DNA of 7,927 bases from NCBI GenBank assembly GCA_913020275.1, contig CAJWBV010000031.1:1-7927 (forward strand). The letters are read 5' to 3'. Source of the stretch: an uncultured Rhodobiaceae bacterium (GTDB lineage Bacteria > Pseudomonadota > Alphaproteobacteria > RS24). The position numbers were made by a program, and so were the translations under genes. The notes under the pieces were generated by a model that was not told the DNA's origin, did not search any database, and saw nothing but the letters and a program-made list of their open reading frames with translations. This document shows positions 1-7,927 of the stretch, piece after piece (position 1 is the stretch's first letter; the number at the start of each line of letters is the position of its first letter).

Positions 1-19
1 GCTACATCCGGGTCGCGCC

Positions 20-2651
<2,632 letters not shown>

Positions 2652-2657
2652 GTGTTT

Positions 2658-2769
2658 ATCCTTCTCAAAGTCCGGGTCTTTCCGGATAGATTAATCTCTC
2701 TTTTTTAATCCCCTGAGAACGCGCCATTGCATGGACTGTCCGGTCTCAGGGGCACATAAGGAGAAGGAT
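2658..2769 (-). promoter_or_regulatory. Candidate translational attenuator of leuA
   Basis: The minus-strand RNA can pair ATCCTTCTC (2769-2761, the leader's Ile-Leu-Leu codons) with GAGAAGGAT (2666-2658, containing the leuA Shine-Dalgarno). This is 9 perfect base pairs with mismatches on both sides. The outer stem would enclose a 9-bp hairpin at 2752-2710 and a 5-bp hairpin TCCGG/CCGGA at 2686-2671, giving a three-way junction that hides the ribosome-binding site. TCCTT occurs twice in the leader codons, so the AAGGA core can pair in two registers. No run of four or more U follows any hairpin, which argues against classical transcription attenuation. The model is inference: leucyl-tRNA shortage stalls the ribosome on the Leu codons and exposes the leuA site; with leucine plentiful the leader is finished and the stem closes. 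Confidence 0.6.
2710..2752 (-). promoter_or_regulatory. Hairpin containing the leader stop codon
   Basis: A perfect 9-bp inverted repeat, CCCCTGAGA (2752-2744 on the minus strand) with TCTCAGGGG (2718-2710), is separated by 25 nt. The loop can form a small inner CCAT/ATGG hairpin (2734-2724). The leader TGA stop is inside the 5' arm. The 3' side is A-rich on the minus strand, so this is not an intrinsic terminator. It may act as a pause or folding nucleus of the leuA leader. Confidence 0.65.
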
Positions 2770-2865
2770 TTCCAGATCGGATTTCACGCGCGCGGACAGG
2801 CATGCCAACTTGCGCTGCTGCGCTTGCAAGCTCCGTTCCGTCATCGTGTTACCCGTATGTGCCAT
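2746..2865 (-). CDS. leuA leader peptide, 39 codons
   Basis: A short ORF between the lysR end and leuA. It starts at ATG 2865 (MAHTGNTMTERS...), is rich in basic residues and Gln in the middle (QAQQRK), and ends with EILLLMCP before TGA at 2748-2746. The run Ile-Leu-Leu-Leu (ATC CTT CTC CTT) near the stop, followed by hairpin-forming sequence and then leuA, is the signature of a leucine-sensing leader peptide. The Leu codons are CTT and CTC rather than CTG, and they match the complement of the leuA ribosome-binding site. A second in-frame ATG (residue 8, at 2844) could be the true start, giving 32 residues; neither has a strong Shine-Dalgarno, although GTGGAT lies just before the first. At 39 residues it is long for a pure leader, so a further role in trans is conceivable but not shown. 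Confidence 0.75.
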   Translation of the reverse strand: MAHTGNTMTERSLQAQQRKLACLSARVKSDLEILLLMCP

Positions 2866-2913
2866 TTAGATCCACACTACCTGTATTTGCTTCGGTATTA
2901 ACCTCTATCTGTT

Positions 2914-2942
2914 TATCTAAGCGCGGCCCTAGAAGCAAGCAA
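2914..2942 (-). promoter_or_regulatory. Candidate promoter of the leader-leuA-mreB transcript
   Basis: On the minus strand, TTGCTT (2942-2937) and TAGATA (2919-2914) are separated by exactly 17 bp and fit a housekeeping-sigma promoter. The predicted start near 2907 would leave about 40 nt before the leader ATG. It lies just after the lysR stop, so leuA need not depend on read-through from lysR. Assigned by eye. Confidence 0.5.
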
Positions 2943-2953
2943 ATTCAACAAGA

Positions 2954-3877
2954 TCACCGCCCCGACAACTCAGGCGTTCGCGCCTTGACTTCCGCGACCA
3001 AAAAATCCATCACCGCGCGCACATGACCGAGCTGGGCCAGATCGGAACGCGTCAGCAACCACAACTCCAACGCGCCGACAAGATCAGGACCGGCGATGCG
3101 CTCAAGCCCCGGCAGTCGATCCGCCTCAAAACAGGGCAAGACGGCGAGCGCCTCATCTGCCATTGCGGTTCCCAGCCTAACAGCTGCATTTGACGAGCGC
3201 ATGATCACACGGGCATTACGCTCGGCGCGCGACAACCACCAGACCGGCCCCAAGGGGCGGTCATCGGGCGAAAATCCAACAATCTGATGGCCGCTCAAAT
3301 CGCCGCTGATCGGCACCGTGCCAAAGCGTTCAATGTAAGACGGTGTGGCATAAAGCCCGTAGGCCACATCGCCCAACTTACGCACAAGCATGTCGCCCTG
3401 CGTGGGGCGCGCCAGCCGCAGAGCCAAATCGACATCGCGCAGGGCGTTCAAAACCCGTGGCGCGGCGCCCGGCCCGGTGAGGCTTGGGTCGGTGACAACA
3501 TCCAGCGCAATATCGGGCTTTTCGGCGCGAAACCGGCCCAAAGACGGTGCCACGAAACCGCTGGCAATAATATCGCTGGCGCCCAGTCTGACCGTGCCCT
3601 GCAGTGAGGTGGCACCGGCCTGAAAATCGCGCGACAGCGAGGTCAAACGCTGATCAACCGGCTCCAGCGTCTCCATCAGGCGAGTACCTTCTTGGGTGAG
3701 TGCATAGCCCGAACGCAGGCGTTCAAACAGGCGCGCCTGCAATGCCTCTTCCAGACTGGCAATGCGCCGCAAAACGGTTGTGGTATTGACGCCCAATTCG
3801 CGCGCGGCCGCAGACAGGCTACCGGCTGCAGCGACAGCCAAGAAGAAGCGCAAGTCGTCCCAGTCGAGCTTTTTCAT
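2954..3877 (-). CDS. LysR-type transcriptional regulator
   Basis: A 307-residue LysR-family DNA-binding regulator of normal length. The N-terminal winged helix-turn-helix covers about residues 5-64, with the helix-turn-helix around SLSAAARELGVNTTTVLRR (20-38) and the wing ending LTQEG (60-64). A linker helix follows, then a substrate-binding-like effector domain (about 90-295). The start is placed at 3877: an upstream ATG at 3901 would precede the best promoter's -10 box. No Shine-Dalgarno is seen before 3877, and the predicted transcript starts only a few bases upstream, so the mRNA may be leaderless. It sits between ilvC and leuA on the same strand. A role in branched-chain amino acid control is plausible from position only; the effector and targets are unknown, and it may regulate only itself or distant genes. 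Confidence 0.9.
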   Translation of the reverse strand: MKKLDWDDLRFFLAVAAAGSLSAAARELGVNTTTVLRRIASLEEALQARLFERLRSGYALTQEGTRLMETLEPVDQRLTSLSRDFQAGATSLQGTVRLGASDIIASGFVAPSLGRFRAEKPDIALDVVTDPSLTGPGAAPRVLNALRDVDLALRLARPTQGDMLVRKLGDVAYGLYATPSYIERFGTVPISGDLSGHQIVGFSPDDRPLGPVWWLSRAERNARVIMRSSNAAVRLGTAMADEALAVLPCFEADRLPGLERIAGPDLVGALELWLLTRSDLAQLGHVRAVMDFLVAEVKARTPELSGR

Positions 3878-3937
3878 AATTGCAATACTATATCTGCACA
3901 TCTGCAGTATTGCAATTTAGCAAACAGGTAGTTGCAA
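3878..3937 (-). promoter_or_regulatory. lysR promoter overlapped by a 12-bp inverted repeat operator
   Basis: On the minus strand, TTGCAA (3915-3910), a 17-bp spacer and TATAGT (3892-3887) form a near-consensus promoter. A perfect inverted repeat, AATTGCAATACT (3878-3889, plus strand) and AGTATTGCAATT (3906-3917), is separated by 16 bp. One arm contains the -35 box; the other covers the end of the -10 box and the likely start point near 3880. Each arm contains the palindrome ATTGCAAT, and a third TTGCAA lies at 3932-3937. The centres are 30 and 22 bp apart, near whole helical turns. The layout suggests a repressor site, most simply LysR autoregulation. Confidence 0.65.
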
Positions 3938-3971
3938 TAATCGGGCTTTCGGGGGGTGCCTTTGAAAACCG

Positions 3972-5006
<1,035 letters not shown>

Positions 5007-5030
5007 CTATAGGGTTTTTCGGCTATGGGT

Positions 5031-5543
5031 TTACATGGCCTCGGCGCCGCGCGCAATGGCCGCGACACCGGTTCGCGAAACTTCTTTCAGCCCCAATGGG
5101 CGCATGAGACCAATAAAGGCGTCAATTTTTTCTGTCCGCCCGGTCAGCTCGAAAACAAAACTGTCCGGCGTTGCGTCAACCACGCGCGCACGAAACGCCT
5201 CCGACATGCGCAATGCCTCGACACGGGCTTCGCCCTTGCCGGACACTTTGATGAGAGCCAATTCGCGCTCAACGCTGTCGGTTTCTACTGTGAGGTCGAC
5301 CACGCGATGTACCGGCACAAGGCGGCCCAGCTGGGCTTTTATTTGCTCAATCACCATGGGCGTGCCGGTGGTGACAACAGTTATGCGCGATGTGTGCGCC
5401 CCATCGTCGACCTCGGCCACGGTCAGGCTGTCAATATTGTAGCCGCGCCCCGAAAACAAGCCGATAACGCGCGCCAGCACGCCGGCCTCATTATCCACCA
5501 GCACCGAAATGGTGTGGGTATTAATCTGGTCTTGCGTGGTCAT
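5031..5543 (-). CDS. ilvN: Acetolactate synthase small (regulatory) subunit
   Basis: Regulatory partner of IlvB; stimulates the catalytic subunit and confers valine feedback inhibition. The 170-residue protein has an N-terminal ACT domain (about 10-82) and the C-terminal domain usual for the IlvH/IlvN family (about 90-165, ending in ARGAEAM). Residues aligned with the valine-site residues N11, G14 and N29 of E. coli IlvH are all present as N18, G21 and N36 (in DNEAGVLARV and RGYNIDSL), so feedback control is probably intact. The start ATG at 5543 is preceded by GAGG 4 nt upstream. It follows ilvB by 87 bp; I see no strong promoter or terminator in that gap. The family uses the symbols ilvN and ilvH interchangeably. 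Confidence 0.95.
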   Translation of the reverse strand: MTTQDQINTHTISVLVDNEAGVLARVIGLFSGRGYNIDSLTVAEVDDGAHTSRITVVTTGTPMVIEQIKAQLGRLVPVHRVVDLTVETDSVERELALIKVSGKGEARVEALRMSEAFRARVVDATPDSFVFELTGRTEKIDAFIGLMRPLGLKEVSRTGVAAIARGAEAM

Positions 5544-5630
5544 TTTTCCTCACATGGACTGGACATCTACGCCCAGCCATTCTTAACTTAGGCGCATGTT
5601 TTATGGAAGCCCTTGCATTACAGTTCGACT

Positions 5631-7388
5631 TCACACCATGGCTTTGCCAGCGTCGGACACCTCAACATCCAACCCCTGATCATCGGCCAGCAACATATCA
5701 TTATGCGCCGCGCCCGACGGTATCATGGGGAAACAGTTTTCGTCCTTGGTGACAATGCAGTCAAAAATAACCGGGCCTTTTGTTTTCATCATTTTGCGGA
5801 TGGCGTCATCCAGTTCGTCCGGCTTTTCGGCACGAATGCCGGTGGCACCATAAGCCTCGGCCAGTTTGACGAAATCGGGCAGCGCTTCTGAATAGCTGCT
5901 CGAATAGCGCCCGCCATGCAGCAGTTCCTGCCACTGGCGCACCATGCCCATATATTCATTGTTCAGAATGAATATTTTGACCGGCAAGCGATATTGCACT
6001 GCTGTGGAAATTTCCTGCATGGTCATCAGAACAGAAGCTTCGCCGGCAATATCGATCACCAGCGCATCCGGATGGGCAACCTGCACACCGACCGCCGCGG
6101 GAATGCCATAGCCCATTGTGCCCAGCCCGCCGGAGGTCATCCAGCGATTGGGTTCTTCAAAACGGTAATATTGCGCCGCCCACATCTGATGCTGGCCGAC
6201 CTCGGTGGTGATATAGGTGTTCGGGCCTTTGGTCAGCTCGTAAAGCCGCTCAACCGCATATTGCGGTTTGATGGCTTTGTCATCTTTGCGATAGGCAAGG
6301 CATTTGCGCCCGCGCCACGTTTCGATTTCCGCCCACCAATCGGCCAGCGCTTTTTTGTCGGGCTCGGCGGCGCGCGACTTCCAGACGCGCAACATGTCTT
6401 CGAGAACATGCGCCACATCGCCGACAATCGGCACATCCACCGCCACATTTTTGTTGATGGATGACGGGTCGATATCAATGTGGATCTTCTTGGAGTTAGG
6501 CGAAAACGCGTCCAGCCGACCGGTGATGCGGTCGTCAAAACGCGCACCGATATTGATCATGACATCGCAATCATGCATCGCCAGATTTGCCTCATAAGTG
6601 CCGTGCATGCCGAGCATGCCGAGCCATTGTGGGTCGGCAGACGGAAACGCACCAAGCCCCATCAGCGTTGATGTGATCGGGAAGCCTGTCAGCTTCACAA
6701 ACTCGCGCAAGAGCTGGCTTGCCTGCGGGCCAGAATTAATGACCCCGCCACCGGTATAAAATACCGGTTTTTTGGCCTTCGAAATTAGGTCAACCGCCGT
6801 GTAAATCGCCTCAATATCGCCCTTGAGCTGGGGCTTATAGGTCTTGTGCTGAACAGCTGTGGGGCGCATGTATTTTGCTTCGGCGAACTGAACGTCCTTG
6901 GGAATATCGACCACAACGGGGCCCGGGCGTCCGGTTGTCGCCACATGAAATGCCTCATGCAGGATGCGCGGCAAGTCATCAGCCGATTTCACCAGATAAT
7001 TATGCTTGGTGCAGGGCCGCGTAATGCCCACCGTGTCGGCTTCCTGAAACGCATCATTGCCAATAAGATGCGTGGCGACCTGACCGGTGATGCACACCAT
7101 CGGTATGGAATCCATCAGCGCATCAGTCAGTCCCGTCACTGCATTGGTCGCACCGGGCCCGGACGTAACCAGCACAACGCCCGGCTTTCCGGTAGAGCGC
7201 GCATAACCCTCCGCAGCATGGGTCGCACCTTGCTCGTGGCGCACCAGAATATGCTCGACCGCATCTTGCTGAAAAATCTCATCATAAATCGGCAGAACAG
7301 CACCACCCGGATAGCCGAAAATATGCTCAACGCCCTGATCTTGCAGAGCCTTCAGAACAATTTGCGCGCCTGTCATGGTCTCAGACAT
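5631..7388 (-). CDS. ilvB: Acetolactate synthase large (catalytic) subunit
   Basis: ThDP-, Mg2+- and FAD-dependent enzyme that condenses two pyruvates to 2-acetolactate, or pyruvate with 2-oxobutyrate, the first common step of branched-chain amino acid synthesis. The 585-residue protein has the three domains of the family: the pyrimidine-binding domain (about 5-170) with catalytic E52 in RHEQGA, the central FAD-associated domain (about 190-325) with GARFDDRITG, and the pyrophosphate-binding domain (about 370-550) with GEAS (449-452) and NN (476-477). The usual metal-binding Asp of the GDG/GDAS motif is Glu450 here. A105 occupies the position of Arabidopsis P197. The start is set at 7388 by GAGGAG 7 nt upstream. 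The frame stays open to an ATG at 7457, which would add 23 residues (MAEKAGAKWG...) but has no ribosome-binding site. The symbol ilvI is equally used for such genes. Confidence 0.96.
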   Translation of the reverse strand: MSETMTGAQIVLKALQDQGVEHIFGYPGGAVLPIYDEIFQQDAVEHILVRHEQGATHAAEGYARSTGKPGVVLVTSGPGATNAVTGLTDALMDSIPMVCITGQVATHLIGNDAFQEADTVGITRPCTKHNYLVKSADDLPRILHEAFHVATTGRPGPVVVDIPKDVQFAEAKYMRPTAVQHKTYKPQLKGDIEAIYTAVDLISKAKKPVFYTGGGVINSGPQASQLLREFVKLTGFPITSTLMGLGAFPSADPQWLGMLGMHGTYEANLAMHDCDVMINIGARFDDRITGRLDAFSPNSKKIHIDIDPSSINKNVAVDVPIVGDVAHVLEDMLRVWKSRAAEPDKKALADWWAEIETWRGRKCLAYRKDDKAIKPQYAVERLYELTKGPNTYITTEVGQHQMWAAQYYRFEEPNRWMTSGGLGTMGYGIPAAVGVQVAHPDALVIDIAGEASVLMTMQEISTAVQYRLPVKIFILNNEYMGMVRQWQELLHGGRYSSSYSEALPDFVKLAEAYGATGIRAEKPDELDDAIRKMMKTKGPVIFDCIVTKDENCFPMIPSGAAHNDMLLADDQGLDVEVSDAGKAMV

Positions 7389-7410
7389 ATCGTGTCTCCT
7401 CAAAAACCAA

Positions 7411-7455
7411 GGCAGAAAAAGACGTACGCCCCACTTGGCACCCGCCTTTTCTGCC
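7411..7455 (-). other. Hairpin upstream of ilvB
   Basis: A perfect 9-bp inverted repeat, GGCAGAAAA (7455-7447 on the minus strand) with TTTTCTGCC (7419-7411), has a 27-nt loop. A competing shorter pairing, CCAAG (7438-7434) with CTTGG (7411-7407), is followed directly by UUUUU (7406-7402) and then the ilvB ribosome-binding site. The two share base 7411, so they compete. This could be a weak attenuator or an mRNA-stabilising 5' hairpin; function unproven. Confidence 0.4.
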
Positions 7456-7465
7456 ATTTGAAGGC

Positions 7466-7494
7466 AAATTAGAGGTTGAATATTACCTAGTCAA
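7466..7494 (-). promoter_or_regulatory. Candidate promoter of ilvBNC
   Basis: TTGACT (7494-7489, minus strand) lies immediately after the miaA stop codon, with TAATTT (7471-7466) 17 bp further on. The -35 box is strong and the -10 box weak. The predicted start near 7459 would be two bases before the in-frame ATG at 7457 and about 70 nt before the true ilvB ATG. Confidence 0.4.
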
Positions 7495-7927
7495 CTATTT
7501 TTTTGAAATAAATGAAAAGATGTTGGCGAAATTATCTTCGTAATCTTGCTCTGTGAAACTCGCCCAATCAGACATTTGATTGCGAAACCAGGTCATTTGC
7601 CGTTTTGCATAGCGGCGTGTGTGCATTTGTGCCTGCGCGATTGCCGTTTCGAGCTCCATTTCACCGCGCGCAACGGCCTGTAATTCGGCCACGCCCAGTG
7701 CCTTCAACGCCATCGCCTGGGGAGCCAAATGCAGGGCTGAAAGGGCTGCAACCTCGGCCTGTGCCGCGCCATCTGCCAGCATGGCCTCAAATCGCGCATC
7801 GCATCGCGCATAAAGCCAGTCGCGCGATGGCGCAAGCATGAGCCATGCGGCCGGTTCTGACAAAAGTGGCTCTTGCGTGTCGGCCTGCCAGTCGGACAGG
7901 GCGCGCCCTGTCGCCTCGATGACCTCC
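7495..7927 (-). CDS. miaA: tRNA dimethylallyltransferase, C-terminal part (cut by the window edge)
   Basis: MiaA transfers a dimethylallyl group to N6 of A37 in tRNAs that read codons starting with U, improving reading-frame maintenance. The 143 codons visible are the C-terminal half; the reading frame runs open through the right edge, so the start is outside. Recognisable family segments are EVIEATGRALSDWQ at the left of the visible protein, the LGVAEL stretch in the middle, and TRRYAKRQMTWFRNQ near the end, the conserved MiaA C-terminal motif. The stop TAG is at 7497-7495. An in-frame TTG at 7863 is internal, not a start. The ilvB candidate promoter begins at the next base. MiaA influences leader-peptide attenuation in some bacteria, an idea of interest next to such genes but not shown here. 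Confidence 0.93.
   Translation of the reverse strand, partial: EVIEATGRALSDWQADTQEPLLSEPAAWLMLAPSRDWLYARCDARFEAMLADGAAQAEVAALSALHLAPQAMALKALGVAELQAVARGEMELETAIAQAQMHTRRYAKRQMTWFRNQMSDWASFTEQDYEDNFANIFSFISKK

Noticed and set aside
2688..2697. 10-bp palindrome AGATTAATCT between the leader and leuA
   Set aside because: AT-rich and short; could be a binding site, but nothing else supports it.
2710..2752. Rho-independent terminator before leuA
   Set aside because: The hairpin is strong, but on the minus strand it is followed by an A-rich stretch; the T-run (TTTTTT at 2701-2706 in plus orientation) precedes rather than follows the stem on the plus strand.
3925..3971. Terminator after ilvC
   Set aside because: Only a broken CGG...CCG / TTTC...GAAA pairing with no U-tract after it; not convincing.
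5025..5591. Plus-strand open frame across ilvN (188 codons)
   Set aside because: Antisense shadow; IlvN on the minus strand is complete and conserved.
6846..7472. Long open frame on the plus strand across the ilvB 5' region (208 codons)
   Set aside because: Antisense shadow of ilvB; rich in His, Arg and Asn as expected from a mirrored frame.
7861..7863. TTG at 7863 as a gene start
   Set aside because: The frame continues upstream to the window edge with clear MiaA sequence, so it is an internal Leu codon.

Overview
The window reads as chromosomal DNA from an alphaproteobacterium with fairly high GC. The evidence is the gene content (miaA, ilvB, ilvN, ilvC and leuA close together on one strand, with mreB next), alphaproteobacterial-type acetolactate synthase and MreB sequences, and a LysR regulator whose N-terminus reads DDLRFFLAV. 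I cannot place it to family. There are no RNA genes, insertion sequences, CRISPR arrays or phage genes.

Everything lies on the minus strand, so transcription runs from high to low coordinates. In that order: the 3' part of miaA (tRNA dimethylallyltransferase, cut by the window edge); ilvB and ilvN (acetolactate synthase large and small subunits); ilvC (ketol-acid reductoisomerase); a LysR-type regulator; a short unannotated leader ORF; leuA (2-isopropylmalate synthase); and mreB (actin-like cell-shape protein), whose start overlaps the end of leuA by 8 nt. IlvB, IlvN and IlvC carry out the first two common steps of valine, leucine and isoleucine synthesis. LeuA diverts 2-oxoisovalerate into leucine.

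The most interesting region is the roughly 300 bp between lysR and leuA. It holds a good candidate promoter (TTGCTT, 17 bp, TAGATA), then a 39-codon leader ORF ending Ile-Leu-Leu-Leu-Met-Cys-Pro-stop. The stop codon lies in one arm of a perfect 9-bp hairpin. The leader's Ile-Leu-Leu codons (ATCCTTCTC) are perfectly complementary over 9 nt to the leuA Shine-Dalgarno region (GAGAAGGAT). No U-tract terminator is present between leader and leuA. This suggests attenuation at the level of leuA translation: a ribosome stalled at Leu codons would keep the leuA ribosome-binding site open. Because mreB overlaps leuA, translational coupling could carry this leucine signal to a cell-shape gene.

A second region of note is upstream of lysR. 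A perfect 12-bp inverted repeat built on ATTGCAAT overlaps a strong candidate promoter (TTGCAA, 17 bp, TATAGT). The predicted start point is only a few bases before the lysR ATG, which has no clear Shine-Dalgarno, so lysR may be autoregulated and its mRNA leaderless. A weaker promoter, with a hairpin and an in-frame upstream ATG, precedes ilvB.
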